NCBI RefSeq assembly: GCF_964340395.1
Contig: NC_135549.1
Span: 33,709,832 to 33,773,831, forward strand
DNA from: Glandiceps talaboti
Taxonomy: Eukaryota; Hemichordata; Enteropneusta; Spengelidae
Reading direction: 5' to 3'
Length of the DNA stretch: 64,000 nt
In this document: positions 49,456 to 60,874 of the stretch, one piece after another
How positions within the stretch are numbered: the stretch's first letter is position 1
How the letters are laid out: each line of letters begins with the position of its first letter
The notes under the pieces: model-generated
The model's database searches: none
Told to the model about the DNA's origin: nothing
What the model saw: the letters and a program-made list of their open reading frames with translations, nothing else
Position numbers and translations under genes: made by a program

Positions 49456-51650
49456 AGGGTTACATTGACTATAGATTCATTAATTGATCATATATATATT
49501 TGTGTCTCATCCTGAAAATATCACTCAAAGTTTTGTTGCAAACTTTTCGATTAGTGATCATGATCCTATGTGTCACGAGAAAACTTGCAACGACCAATAA
49601 GAATGCAGACACTATTAAATACAGGTGCCTAAAGAATTTTTCCGAATTAAAGTTTCGTGCTGAGTTGCAAGCCCAGCCATGGTCTGTAATAGAAACATTC
49701 GACGATCCCAAGGAGTGTCTTGCTACGTGGATGCAGTTATCTAGCAGTGTCCTGGATTCGCATGCTCCAATTGGGGAAAAAAGGGTCAAATACAAACGGC
49801 CACCTGACTGGTGGACTGACGAGATATCCCAGGCAAGGTCAAATCGTGATAAAGCAAATAGAAAAACGGACTCCGAAGTCTATAAATATTGGAGAAATAA
49901 AGTAAAATCTCTCATTTACCAGGCGAAATCCTCATACTATCAGTCAGATTTGAAAAAAGGAACCTGTACCATCAAAGAATTGTGGAACCATCTTGGAGAT
50001 CTAGTTCCTGGCAAGACATCTCAACTATTTTCAAATATTAACATTGACGGGGACATTTTAACTGATCCAAAATCAGTTGCAGATGGTTTAAATCTCTGGT
50101 TCACATCTGTTGTTGAAAAATATATGACCAAATTCAATCAAAGGTCAAATGAATCCGTGAATAAGCTTAGGGGCTTTGTGTCTGAAAAACAATCCCACTT
50201 ATGTTTTGACATCCCTGAAGTGACAGTTGATTTTATAGAAAAGCAACTAAGATCGTTAGATCCAAGAAAAACTTGGGGTTCATTCTAAATTTCTCGTGAT
50301 ATCGGCTGACATTATTGCTCCATCTTTGACTGCAATTTTCAATAGGTTCATTCGCTCGAGTAGTTTTCCCAGTATGTGGAAAGAAGCCAAAGTGACACCC
50401 CTGTATAAGGGCGGTATTAGTGAAGTGACCCTAGTAATTACCGTCCAGTATGTGTTCTTCCAATACTGTCAAAACTGTTTGAGCGACATATACATCAACA
50501 CCTTATCACTTTTTTGGACCACAATGAACTGCTTCATGATATTAACAGTCTGGGTTTCGTACTTTTCATTCTTGCCAAACGGCATTAACTGCATTATTAG
50601 ACTCTTGATGTAATCACATTGACAACAAAGATCTGGTTGGTGTAGTCTTCCTTGATTTGAGGAAGGCGTTTGACCTTGTGAATCATGAAATATTATTTGA
50701 TAAATTGCATATTTATGGCGTTAATAATACATACTTGAATTTATACAGATCCTATCTTGCGAATAGGTAGCATAGGGTTTCTATAAATGGTTGTATTTCT
50801 GATAGTGTTCCCCTAGAGGTTGGGTTACCCCAAGGATCGATATTAGGACCGCTTCTGTTTATCTTGTATATCAACGATTTGCCACTTTGTACTTCGGATT
50901 GTGAAATCGATATCTTCGCTGACGATTCTATGATTCATACGTCGGCACAGTCAGTGACAGATCTTGAGTTCAAGTTAAACGGTGCTCTTGGTAGTATTAG
51001 TGATTGGTGTACTGAAAACAAAATGTACCCTAACATTGACAAGACAAAATGTATGCTAATTACAACTAGACAGAAATGAACATACTTGTCACGTAGTGAC
51101 TTGAATGTGAAACTGGATGATTATGATATTGAAAATGTTCAAAGTGAAAAGTTGTTGGGAATAGTCATAAGCTTAAACAATGATTTGTCGTGGTCTTCAC
51201 ATGTAGACAATATTGTGAAGAAAGTTAAATCTAAGTTATATCTCTTGGCGTGAATAAAGTGTTTTCTTCCAGAATCGGATATGGGGATGCTGCAGCAAGA
51301 TCGACAACACCCGATTAAATAGTTTACTGAAACGTTCCATGAGGCTTATTTTAAATTGCGACGCCGGCATATCTCCCACCGAGATGCTAATCAGGCTAAA
51401 CTGGTATCCACTCTCCTATCGTTACAAATTTAATAACGTTGTTTCAGTTTATAAAGCATTACATGGCCAATATCCCACTTATATCAGTCGATTACTTTCA
51501 CCATATAGACCTAGTCGGTCTTTGCGCTCAGTTACAAATCACTCGTTACTAGTCCCATTTGCCAGAACAAATGTTTTTAAGGAATCATTTCGAGTAGCAG
51601 CGCCTACACTTTACAATGAACTACCGGCTGCAATATGATCTATTACTAAT
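49456..51650 (+). pseudogene. LINE (jockey/CR1-like), 5' part, frameshifted, split by BEL element
   Basis: Starts truncated with TRVTLTIDSLIDHIYI (endonuclease C-terminus, SHPENI...ISDHDP in the next frame). Then comes a 262-codon frame (49500-50288) with PPDWWTDEISQARSNRDKAN and YYQSDLKKGT. RT follows in pieces: [65 protein letters not shown] (catalytic FADD), NIDKTKCMLITT, and the C-terminal SYRYKFNNVVSVYKALHGQY. At least four frameshifts or stops. The frame stops at SITN and continues after the BEL element. Confidence 0.9.
51646..51650. repeat. Target site duplication CTAAT, left
   Basis: CTAAT precedes the left LTR and recurs at 56353-56357 directly after the right LTR. Confidence 0.92.
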
Positions 51651-51946
51651 TGTGGCTAGGCACATTAGAAGGGCAGGTTGTTGTGAGGCAGAGTGTGGGG
51701 AACGATGAACAGAGAGAGAGGAGTCACTCCAGTTGTGGCTAAAATCAGAATACTTTATTACACAGGATAAGTAATGTTAAAAGCTTAGTGTATAGGAAGT
51801 GGGTGGTAACTAATATTGGTATAACGGGTGTATGATCGTGTTGATAGATATATACAACAACTGTTTATGTAAGCGATGATATTACTGACAGTGATGAGAT
51901 TTACGAGAGTATTCTTGAGCTTGAATGACCTCTGATGTCTCCGACA
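51651..51946 (-). repeat. BEL/Pao 3' LTR
   Basis: Plus-orientation ends TGTGGCTAGG and CTCCGACA. Followed inward by 'ttgctcc' and a G run (51954-51969). That is pyrimidine on the element strand, so no ordinary polypurine tract is visible here. Confidence 0.93.
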
Positions 51947-52181
51947 TTGCTCCGGGGGGGGGGGGGGGCACAGAAAATAAACTTGATATCAAATAACAAG
52001 TATTAGAATTCTAAAACGCTAAAGTCTTGCATTCATAGTGTATTGAGGTATGTAATCAAATCAGTAATATGTACAAATAATCAATATAATAATAGTTCAA
52101 CTCGAATATATATTGGAAAGGTTTCAATAAATGGTCAGACTTATGACCCTAAACTAATATGAGTTCAACTTTCATCGTCTG

Positions 52182-54098
52182 TCAATTTTGTAATTGACGA
52201 GTCCAGTTCTTTATTTTATTTTTCGCAGAAATAGCGGCTTGTCTGATAGGACGTGTTTCTTTTTGTACAATCTGATTGTTGTTGTTTGCAGTATCCTTGG
52301 GTATGTGTACATTTCCTGTAGAGTTCCTTGGGTCGTCACAAGTTAGTTCCAACGGATACAATTTATTAATGGGGCGATTTGTTTGTCCACCCTTTGTTTT
52401 AATTTTGGCAGATCGTACGAGTCCGTCATTGCCGTATCGCAGCTCTAGAACTAATGCTAGATTCCAATTAACGCGCCGTTTGTCGTCGCTTTGTATTAGT
52501 ACTACGTCACCAACCTGTATGGTGTTGTTCGTTTTACCGTTCGGGTTATGACGTTCGTGGAGTGCAGGTAAGTATTCTGAGGACCATCTATGCCAAAAAT
52601 GTTCGTGTAAATTAGCGAGATGTTGCTTACGTTTGACCAGGGTAGTCTGATCACGAACGGTGAATGTGGGGTCCGTTAGCGTATCGTCGTCAATTAGTTC
52701 GTACGGTAGAGTATTCATGAGACGTCCATGTAGTAGTAGTGATGGCGTTAATGGTTCGTAGTCATCCGGGCAGTCACTGGCGTAAGTGATTGGGCGATCG
52801 TTGAGTATTGTTTCTACTTCTGTAACCAGAGTAGTGAGTTCATCTAAGGTGATGTGAGCGCGACCTAACACCTTTTTGAGTGTGGTTTTAGTCAGTCCGA
52901 TTAATCTTTCCCAAAATCCGCCAAACCATGGGGCTCGTTTGGGGATGAACATCCATTCTACACGATGATTATTCATGTAATCTTTGATTTCGCGGGAATT
53001 CAACAAATTTGTAATTTCTTCCGCAGCGTTGACGTATGTCATCGCGTTATCTGATATCACCTTAGTGGGTAGCGATCTTCTTGCAGCAAATCTGCGGAAT
53101 GCGTTGAGGAAGGAAACTGTTGATAAATTTGTCACAACTTCGAGATGGATGGCACGAGTGACAGCGCATGTGAATAAACAGGTGTATGCTTTACCTTCGT
53201 TGGCATGGCTACCGTTAGTAACGTAGAGAGTTCCGGTGAAGTCAACTCCAGTCACTGTGAAGGGTGGGGCTTTGTTGACGCGGCATGACTGTAATGGTGG
53301 AGATACCGGCATGTCGTATGATTTGCCATTAACCTTCTTACATGTCACACATTTTCGAAGCGCCGCCTTGACAGCTTCGCGTATACTTGGTATCCAATAG
53401 CGTTGTCGAATGTGTGTCACTGTAGACTGTATTCCGGCGTGTCTAATCAGTAGATGAGTAAACTCGTGATTTCGTGGCAGAAGAGCGGGAAATTTCGTAG
53501 AGTAGTCGATTGGGGCATTGTGTAATCTCCCGCCTAAACGAAGTATTCCTTTTCCGTCTAGAAATAAACGAAGTTGTGTCACGAGCGGTTCTTTCACTGT
53601 AGATTTTTTAGACAAGGCAGCAATTTCTTTGTCGAAAGTTTCAGCTTGTATTGTTTTGATCCATACATTTTCAGCTTCTTTTATTTCTTTTGGCGAGGGT
53701 GAACCTGTAGCGCAATTTTCGTCTTTTCCTTTAGTAGCAGTCACGAATCTCAATACCAGCGCAGTAACTCTTAGTAGTTTGTCTAACGAGCTGTATCGAT
53801 TTATGTCTATGAGTTCTCTGATGCTGTGAATAGCAGGTTTCTCGTCCTTGTCAACTTGTGTAGCATCTTGTGATTCTGAGTGAATTTCATGTTGTAGTAA
53901 GACTGTGCTGTCGAATAATTCACATATCGGCCAGTCACCTTGGCTTAACCAAGTCGGTCCATCCCACCATAACTTTGATTGTTTGAGTTCTGTTGTAGTA
54001 ATTCCCCTTGTAAGTAAATCCGCGGGATTGTCCTTAGATGGACAATATTTCGCGTGGTAGGAAGATTTGTTTATTTCCTTGACTCTAAATTTGTACAA
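52182..54098 (-). CDS. BEL/Pao integrase region (638 aa)
   Basis: An open frame starting in the RNase H/integrase linker (PADLLTRGITTTEL, KLWWDGPTWL). Then the integrase zinc region (HAGIQSTVTHIRQRYWIPS ... CVTCKK), the catalytic core with FTVTGVDFTG (first Asp), KVISDNAMTYVNA (second Asp) and PWFGGFWERLIGL (third acidic residue), and a C-terminal chromodomain-like/DUF5641 region (GDVVLIQSDDKRRVNWNLAL). All three catalytic acids appear present. It inserts element cDNA into the genome. The RNase H frame (54085-54372) overlaps it by about 13 bases in another frame, probably a 1-base shift near 54090. Confidence 0.92.
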   Translation of the reverse strand: MYKFRVKEINKSSYHAKYCPSKDNPADLLTRGITTTELKQSKLWWDGPTWLSQGDWPICELFDSTVLLQHEIHSESQDATQVDKDEKPAIHSIRELIDINRYSSLDKLLRVTALVLRFVTATKGKDENCATGSPSPKEIKEAENVWIKTIQAETFDKEIAALSKKSTVKEPLVTQLRLFLDGKGILRLGGRLHNAPIDYSTKFPALLPRNHEFTHLLIRHAGIQSTVTHIRQRYWIPSIREAVKAALRKCVTCKKVNGKSYDMPVSPPLQSCRVNKAPPFTVTGVDFTGTLYVTNGSHANEGKAYTCLFTCAVTRAIHLEVVTNLSTVSFLNAFRRFAARRSLPTKVISDNAMTYVNAAEEITNLLNSREIKDYMNNHRVEWMFIPKRAPWFGGFWERLIGLTKTTLKKVLGRAHITLDELTTLVTEVETILNDRPITYASDCPDDYEPLTPSLLLHGRLMNTLPYELIDDDTLTDPTFTVRDQTTLVKRKQHLANLHEHFWHRWSSEYLPALHERHNPNGKTNNTIQVGDVVLIQSDDKRRVNWNLALVLELRYGNDGLVRSAKIKTKGGQTNRPINKLYPLELTCDDPRNSTGNVHIPKDTANNNNQIVQKETRPIRQAAISAKNKIKNWTRQLQN

Positions 54099-54410
54099 AC
54101 ACTGGCAACTTTTTCTGTCCCGTAATCCAGTGAATTACTATTTGGCTGTCAATCCAAAGTACTTGTTTTGTGAACGAAAGTAGACCCTGTAGTGCGCCGA
54201 TTACGTGGTTTGCTAGTCTCGTAGCGATTACGGCTCCCATTAACTCCATTCGCGGAAGAGATATTTCTTTCAATGGCTTCACACGCGTCTTTGCCATCAC
54301 GAGCGACGTTTTGTTTCCACATCTTAAGTAAACTGCTGCCCCATAAGCTTGAGGACTCGCGTCAGAGAACACGTGTAGTTCGCAGTCGTTGGGTTGATGT
54401 CCGACATATA
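54085..54410 (-). pseudogene. BEL/Pao RNase H fragment
   Basis: Reads PNDCELH then VFSDASPQAYGAAVYLR, SLPRMELMGAVIATRLANHV and VLWIDSQIVIHWI, the Pao-type RNase H with its catalytic FSDAS Asp, E of MEL and D of WIDSQ. The frame is lost at QI-stop near 54085 and continues in the next ORF. Directly upstream should be RT, which is deleted. Confidence 0.88.
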
Positions 54411-54442
54411 TTGGCGCCGAAATGTCACGTTTTGGACTTCAT

Positions 54443-56005
54443 TCAAATCAATGATAATTTCAGATCACGAGTAATAAATGAACGTGTAGCACCTTCATCG
54501 AATAATATTGTAGCGTTTACCGTATCCGAGTCCGTAGATACTGGAGCGACAGCTGTTTTCAGTAAAACAGGTCCATTTTGTGAGTTTTCAGTAGTTTTCG
54601 TTCTAGCGAAGTTGACGTGCGTTTGACTAGTGGTCTGAGAAGGGGTCGAAGTAGGTTCGGTGTTTTCCTCAGATTTCTTTGGCGCGGTTACCGGTTTAGT
54701 CTCCGAACTAGAACACAGCGACGTGTGGTGTTTCCGTCCACAATTAAGACATTTGCCTTTCGACTTACATTCTGAAGCTCTGTGTCTTCCCAGGCAGTTG
54801 AAGCACAGTCCGTCTCGTTTTGCGATATCGTGACGTTTCTTGCGATCGATGACTATGACACAGTCGTTGTGGTAGTGCGGTCCCTTGCAGTAGGCGCAAG
54901 TTCTAGGTTTTCTTGGGTGCGTCGTTCCTTGCGGGGGTGAAGTCCTCCTAGTGTTTGTGTAAAAAGCGGCGGTGCATGGCGTTTCCGTGAAAGTGTTTCG
55001 TTCTTGTTCATCGTTAGAACCAGCTTGAAGTGCTTCTATCTCTTTCAGTAGTGCTTGTCGTAATTCGGCGAGCTTCCAGTCTTTATCACCGTGTTCGCGC
55101 GCGATTTGTTGACGAACATTCCCGGGTAATTTCTCCAATATGAGCGGTACCAGGAAGTCACCGTACGACGTCTCCGTTTTCCCTAGAGCTTCTAGTCCAC
55201 GAATACTGCTTTCTAATGCGTCGTAAAAGTTCCTTAGACTGTCTTGTTCGTTAGTGGGTTTTGATAAATCCCACAAGGATTTCATGTGAGCATGGATAAT
55301 CTTATGGGTTTGTCCGTATCGTTTTCTAAGGAGTTCGAGAGCGTGTTTGTAGTTCGCGTCGGTGAGAGGCAAACCATCAATCGTGCGAGCGGCTTCACCC
55401 GACAGTTGGGTTCGTAAATACTGATATTTTTGAATGTCTCCGAGGTTAGGATCTTTATCAACAGCCGAATTAAAGGCGTCGGAAAAACTCACCCATTTGA
55501 GGACATCCCCGTTGAACATAGGTAACTGCAGTTTGGGTAAACTCACAGACTTGTAGGTGGGTGCAGGAGCTCGGGATGTAGTCGCGTTGAAATTCGAGTT
55601 AGCGGTTGCGTGAGTCGTCGATCTTTCCGTAGATTTAGTCTCGATAAATCGTTGGATCTTAGCTTTCTTCGCGTATGTTTCGTCGAGGTAATCGTCACCT
55701 TCCATTAATGTAGTTTCAAGTTCCGTGGCGTCTTCGATAGTACTGACTATCTGGTAGTCCAATTGTTTGATTATTTCAAATTTTTCGTTAATTAGTTCTA
55801 GTACAACGTTCAGATCCAGGAGTTTTTCGGGGTCTTCAGGGGTGTATGAGTCCATCAGTCCATTTGCTTTTCCTAGTAAAGAAGTTATCTTTCCTCGAAA
55901 AGCAGCGCGGGTTCCCTTTGGGTTTTGGATTTTCTGTAGTCCCTCAGCCATTATTGTTTGATTCTGATAGTTGGAGTGGTCGAGTGTTGTACTGTATTTT
56001 TTCAC
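54443..56005 (-). CDS. BEL/Pao gag and truncated protease (520 aa)
   Basis: A coiled N-terminal region, then a DUF1759-type gag core (LPKLQLPMFNGDVLKWVSF ... FNSAVDKDPNLGDIQKYQYL, GEAARTIDGLPLTDANY). Then zinc knuckles CAYCKGPHYHNDC, CFNCLGRHRASEC and CLNCGRKHHTSLC, and the beginning of an aspartic protease around ILFDEGATRSFI, where the usual D-(S/T)-G is DEG. It stops at LSLI where the deletion starts. Gag would form the particle. The stated start is the first ATG; a downstream MAEGLQ at codon 19 also fits. Confidence 0.92.
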   Translation of the reverse strand: MKKYSTTLDHSNYQNQTIMAEGLQKIQNPKGTRAAFRGKITSLLGKANGLMDSYTPEDPEKLLDLNVVLELINEKFEIIKQLDYQIVSTIEDATELETTLMEGDDYLDETYAKKAKIQRFIETKSTERSTTHATANSNFNATTSRAPAPTYKSVSLPKLQLPMFNGDVLKWVSFSDAFNSAVDKDPNLGDIQKYQYLRTQLSGEAARTIDGLPLTDANYKHALELLRKRYGQTHKIIHAHMKSLWDLSKPTNEQDSLRNFYDALESSIRGLEALGKTETSYGDFLVPLILEKLPGNVRQQIAREHGDKDWKLAELRQALLKEIEALQAGSNDEQERNTFTETPCTAAFYTNTRRTSPPQGTTHPRKPRTCAYCKGPHYHNDCVIVIDRKKRHDIAKRDGLCFNCLGRHRASECKSKGKCLNCGRKHHTSLCSSSETKPVTAPKKSEENTEPTSTPSQTTSQTHVNFARTKTTENSQNGPVLLKTAVAPVSTDSDTVNATILFDEGATRSFITRDLKLSLI

Positions 56006-56032
56006 CGTTTGCGAAGTAGTTAAACTGTCTCA

Positions 56033-56053
56033 CGAATCCTGGTCTCGGCACCA
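56033..56053 (-). promoter_or_regulatory. BEL/Pao primer binding site
   Basis: Minus strand TGGTGCCGAGACCAGGATTC, starting 3 bases inside the 5' LTR. It is complementary to a tRNA 3' end (…GAATCCTGGTCTCGGCACCA), including the CCA. The isoacceptor is not assigned. Confidence 0.8.
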
Positions 56054-56056
56054 AAA

Positions 56057-56352
56057 TGTGGCTAGGCACATTAGAAGGGCAGGTTGTTGTGAGGCAGAGT
56101 GTGGGGAACGATGAACAGAGAGAGAGGAGTCACTCAAGTTGTGGCTAAAATCAGAATACTTTATTACACAGGATAAGTAATGTTAAAAGCTTAGTGTATA
56201 GGAAGTGGGTGGTAACTAATATTGGTATAACGGGTGTATGATCGTGTTGATAGATATATACAACAACTGTTTATGTAAGCGATGATATTACTGACAGTGA
56301 TGAGATTTACGAGAGTATTCTTGAGCTTGAATGACCTCTGATGTCTCCGACA
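56057..56352 (-). repeat. BEL/Pao 5' LTR
   Basis: 296 bp, same as 51651-51946 apart from 'actcaagttg' for 'actccagttg'. Followed by the CTAAT target duplication. Confidence 0.93.
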
Positions 56353-56620
56353 CTAATATCATGAATATTAGAAGTTTCAAAATTGCGTGTCATAAACATT
56401 ACTTTCAGGGATTCATAGATGACAATCTAAATTTTTAGTGTGGTCTTATTTTTTTTGTCTCTTGCTGTTTGTATTTCGTCTGTTGGACTTTTTGTGTTAT
56501 TGCATTTTTTTACAATTTGTATGTAGTCTCTTTTTCTGTCATTGTATTTTTAGTGTTCTTTTTGTCCTCGACCCATTATTATTATTATTATCATTATTAT
56601 TACAAGTGAAGGGGTTTAAA
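56353..56620 (+). pseudogene. LINE 3' end continuing after the BEL element
   Basis: After CTAAT the LINE frame resumes (ITN-IMNIRSFKIACHKHYFQG, then a stop), followed by a T-rich 3' UTR ending in an (ATT)n tail (about 56575-56600). This confirms that the BEL element split a pre-existing LINE. From 56621 to about 57000 nothing is recognised. Confidence 0.85.
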
Positions 56621-56999
56621 TATTATATAATAATAAAGCATTATGTGACAGACAATTTAGAGGAATGGTGCCTTTTGGTCCTATTGTCAATAAAATGTAT
56701 CCGTTTGAGCATATTTTCTATGCTGATTACAGTGTTATAGCGAAGTGGCTAGCTAGCCTCACAAATAGCAAAGTCGTTGGAAAATGTTGTCGGATTACTA
56801 TCTCTGTTGAAAACTATGTACTCACGTTTTTTTGATTATTTTATTTTCTATTGATTGGGTTCATTACCATCCACGCAACAGCAGTTTTGTCGTCTTTCAT
56901 TTATTTATGTTTTATTTATTTATTTTGTTTTGATTTTTGACTTGGGAGCGTGACGTATTCACTCTACTGTGCTATGTCCATATGAACGTGTTTTCGCCG

Positions 57000-57120
57000 C
57001 GATGCATGTAATTTTCCAGGTAGACACAACAATGGCAACATCATTGTTGCGTCTTTTTACATTGATCGTGTCAGTGGTACATGTTATTATATCAAAATAA
57101 AAGCAATCAACTCTCGGTAG
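57000..57120 (-). repeat. Dispersed repeat, copy 2 (inverted to 28005-28145)
   Basis: 'gcatgtaattttccag', 'gtagacacaacaatggcaac', 'ttgcgtctttttacattgat' and 'aatcaactctc' are the reverse complement of 28005-28145. The following 57121-58113 is ClC-2-like intron with no feature recognised. Confidence 0.7.
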
Positions 57121-58113
57121 TCTGCTTGAAAGCAAGACAAACAATCCGGACTACACATGCATTACAAAATATTTGCAATGCCCCTTTCTGTTTTTAAGTC
57201 AACTTCATGTAAATTTTAGCAACTTCCTGTAAATTAATGATTATTCCTAGTCTAGTAGTCGTTTGGCAAAGTCATGTAAACAATAGGCTAGTGAGTTGGT
57301 TGTTTTCATTGTCTATCTCGCTTGTGTATATGATGTGTGTACCGCACACCGCGTACCACTGCACTGCATACACACATAAATGCAGTGCACGTGACATGCG
57401 TGATTCGTGTGATAGCTATATATTGCTGCATTGTATTACATTCTAGTGACGTCAGTCGACTTGCACTCGCACAGTATAACAGTCGCCATCTTTATAACAC
57501 TGCACTGGTCAGCAAGCCTCACGCCTTCACAACTGACAAATTCTGGATAATAATATCGATATTCCTGTAACAATCGATGATACTGTGACCCCCAACTATA
57601 TTCAGTGTCCTTATCGTTTGAATTTGGCACGTGTCACTGGGACCTAGAAATACACATATACGCATTGATTTGTTTTATATCTTTGTGACGACTATTTTGT
57701 GTGGCGATTTTTTGTGTGATTTAAAATGGTCGTAGAGGGCGTAGTTGTCATCCTGTCGACTTACTGGATCACCTAACATACATTTGGTGCACAACAACCC
57801 AGATGTAAAAAGGTGTATCAACCTGACAACCACACATTTTATTATATTACTAAATTTCCTATGTGTTAAATTTCTGATGGCCTCATGGAAAAAAGTCATA
57901 AGGTAAAGAAAAAAAGTCGAAACTGTGTCAGTCCGCCTATACTACTAACATCTCATATCAGAAGTAATATTGCACATTAAACGTCGTCAAGAATGATTGA
58001 TCTGGGCATAGGGATATGATAAACATGACCATTACTTCTGAATTTATGTGTACATTTTTCGTTCATACATGATTTTTTTTTTACTGTTTTTTACAAATGT
58101 TTTGTTTTTGTAG

Positions 58114-58245
58114 ATGGAATCAATTGGTGTCGAAGTCTTGCTCACAGTAGTGTCGGTGATGATTGGTTATTTTTAGCTCTCCTGGGAATCATAATGGCTT
58201 TATTGTCCTTTGGTATTGATTACTGTATCGCCTTTTTCCAGAGCG
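58114..58245 (+). CDS. CLCN2: ClC-2-like chloride channel, exon 3 (first membrane helix)
   Basis: Acceptor ttttgtttttgtag, 132 bases, donor GTAAGG. It reads D-GINWCRSLAHSSVGDDWL, then FLALLGIIMALLSFGIDYCI and AFFQS. Vertebrate ClC-2 has [26 protein letters not shown] at the start of its first membrane-embedded helix (helix B in ClC numbering). GDDW-x-FL-x-LLG-x-x-MAL-x-S-x-x-x-DY is a family signature for the ClC-K/1/2 branch. Phase 1 on both sides links it to exons 2 and 4 (split Asp and Gly codons). No disruption is seen. Confidence 0.93.
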
Positions 58246-58317
58246 GTAAGGGAGAAATGCTTAAATTACAAGGATGGGGATACAGCCTGTAACACACAGA
58301 GGCATAGTGACATAGAC

Positions 58318-58345
58318 AGATAGACAGACAGACAGACAGACAGAC
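58318..58345. repeat. (ACAG)n microsatellite
   Basis: Short ACAG run; a (GT)n(G)n tract follows at about 58405-58432. Confidence 0.9.
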
Positions 58346-58784
58346 AAAAAGGACAGCGAATTAGAATTTCCATTTTTTTCCAAATTAAATGCATGTGTAT
58401 TAAAGTGTGTGTGTGTGTGTGGGGGGGGGGGGTAATATTTACAGCTGAATAGATTTTGGTAGAAATCCATACATGGCTATGAGACTGATTTTAATACTGA
58501 AAAAATATAGTAATTAATATAAGAAATATATGCTTATTTGACTAATTAAATGTATGTATTCTTCAGACCAACAACTAGAGCTAATTGTTTTTATGCATGA
58601 CCCATGCATGACGATAAGACTAATCTGTAAATCAAGGAAATATAGTTATTATGCATTTCTCAGTGATTTATTTGATTTGAATGCAGAGTATTTTACATGT
58701 CATGTTGATAACATTTGGCAGAGTCTGGATTACCAAATGCCATGGTACCATTGTATCGAATCAATAGTTTAATGTTATCCAACG

Positions 58785-58841
58785 GTTTTTAGCACAACTG
58801 AACTTGTTCAGTAGTGCTATAGGGATCGCCCGGCGTCTGTC

Positions 58842-58907
<66 letters not shown>

Positions 58908-60175
58908 CAACTTAAAGTCAAAAACTGCTGAACCGATTGCCATGATATTTGATGGGTCCATTACCTTGGGTGTCTAGTTGGGAAATTGTTCAAATCAAAG
59001 TGATCGCATCACAGGTGTGGGATTTGGGTCAAAAAATGTGATTTTTGGTCAAAAAACTTAAACTCAGAAGCTACTGGGCAGATTGGTGCGAAATGTGGTG
59101 GGAACATTCTTAAGGGGGTGTAAAGTAAGATTTGTTCATGACATGATGATTCCATCACTGATATGCAAATTAGGGCTAAAATGTGTCTTTTTGGTTAAAA
59201 ATCTATTATTCCAAAACTACTGAGCAAATTGGGCTGAAATTTAATGGGAATGTATCTAGGGATGTATGGACAAAGAAATATTAAAGCATACCATGATTCC
59301 ATGACTGATATGCAAATTAGATGTAAAAAAGTTCAGTTTTGGTCAAAAACTTGTGTCTCAAAAAGTACTTGGTCACCGAGTCTGAAACTGGGTGAGATGT
59401 TTCTGAAAGTGTTATTCTGCACATATTGACAAAATTGGCCCTAGCAACCATGACCACGCCCTTAGCAACAACCAAATGGCAGTATATTTTGGTAAAATAA
59501 CAACATCATCTGGTAGGCAATTGAGTAAACATTCAAAAAAAATGTATGCAAATACCCTAGAAACCATGACCATGCCCATAGCAACAGCCAAACGGTCATG
59601 TATTTCACAAAGATAACAACAGGGATTAATAGACAATTGAATAAACATTTTAAAAAATGTATGCAAATTTGCCTGGCAACAAGGCCACGCCCATAGCAAC
59701 AACCCAATAATCAGATGTATTGCAAAGATAACAACAGGAATAGAAAGGCAAATGAATGAACATTCAAAAATTGTATGCAAATGTGCCTAGCAACAAGACC
59801 ACGCCCATAGCAACAGCCAAATGATAATGTATATTGCAAAGATAACGGGATTAATAGACAATTGAATAAACATTCAAAAAATGTTTGTAAATATGCCTAG
59901 CAACAAGACCACGCCCATAGCAACAGCCAAATGATCATGTGTATTGCAAAGATAATATCAGGAATCCATACACAAGTGAACTATAAAACATACAAAAATG
60001 TATGCAAATATATCTAACAACATGACCACGCCCATAGCAACAGCCAAATGATAGCATATAAAGATAGCAACATGGTTGGATAGGCAACTGGATAGTCATT
60101 CAGCATTCACTTATTCTTAGCATGGACTACCATTTGGATAAACATTTTTAAACACTGTACAGTTGTGCTACAACA
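58785..60175 (+). mobile_element. Composite element (AGCACAACTG family), near-complete copy
   Basis: Begins AGCACAACTGAACTTGTTCA with 'gtgctatagggatcgcc', then (CTGT)n and (GT)n (58848-58904). Three to four units of about 125 bp follow ('ctactgggcagattgg', 'atgcaaattagggctaaaa', 'ttttggtcaaaaa'). Then five units of about 120 bp ('accacgcccatagcaacagc', 'aaagataacaacagg', 'aacattcaaaaaatgtatgc'). It ends 'acagttgtgct'. Mirror-oriented relative to 22493-23640. Lies in ClC-2-like intron 3. Confidence 0.78.
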
Positions 60176-60279
60176 CCATTGGTGGTATTTTTAAATTATG
60201 GGATACATACAATTTATAATAATTAAATAATTAATCAAATAGTTAAATAATATTATATAGTAATACTAATTTTAATAAT

Positions 60280-60870
60280 AATCAAGTTTATTTGAATATC
60301 AACCATCCTAAGTAGGGTAGTTTGTTATGCTAAAAAGGAGGTCATTTTATGAACATCCGTTGCCATGGTAACCAAAATCACCATAATTTGTGCATCATTT
60401 TTCCAAACTTTAACTTAAAACAAAGAAAAAAATTAAAAATTAGTAAAAAAAATTCCTTGTTTGGCATGTATGAGTTGGTGCTAACTCTTGTAGCACAAAT
60501 TATCTACAGAAGGATAACTGTTTCCATGGAAATGTACAGTTGGCTTGAAATAATGTTATAAATTTAACATATCTAAAATGGGAGAACTGTTTCCATGTCA
60601 TGTTTTTGTAAAATATATGTTTGTAATATTACGAAATTGTCAGGTCTGTTTGGTTAGAATTCACCCTATGTGGGGTAGTTTGTTACACTGAGTTAAAAAA
60701 GGGTAATTGTTATTCGAACATCTGTTGCCATGGTACGAAAATCACCATATATGATTTCTTTGCAAAAATTGACAAAATATGCAAAAAGGATAAAATACAG
60801 AATAAAAATCCCCTGTGCATGATATTTGTGGGTCAGCGACATCTGTTGTAACATAAATTGTCTAAAAAAT
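60280..60870. repeat. Two diverged ~350-bp tandem units
   Basis: 'gggtagtttgtta', 'catccgttgccatggta' and 'aaaatcaccata' occur in the same order near 60318 and again near 60670. No coding capacity. Confidence 0.6.
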
Positions 60871-60874
60871 AGTG

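Larger units (their letters stand above)
51651..56352 (-). mobile_element. BEL/Pao LTR retrotransposon lacking reverse transcriptase
   Basis: Minus orientation, 4.7 kb, 296-bp LTRs with TG...CA ends differing at one position seen, and a 5-bp CTAAT target duplication inside an older LINE. Gag, the protease start, RNase H and integrase are present, but the RT domain between protease and RNase H is missing. The element could move only with RT supplied in trans. The nearly identical LTRs mean it moved recently. Confidence 0.93.
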
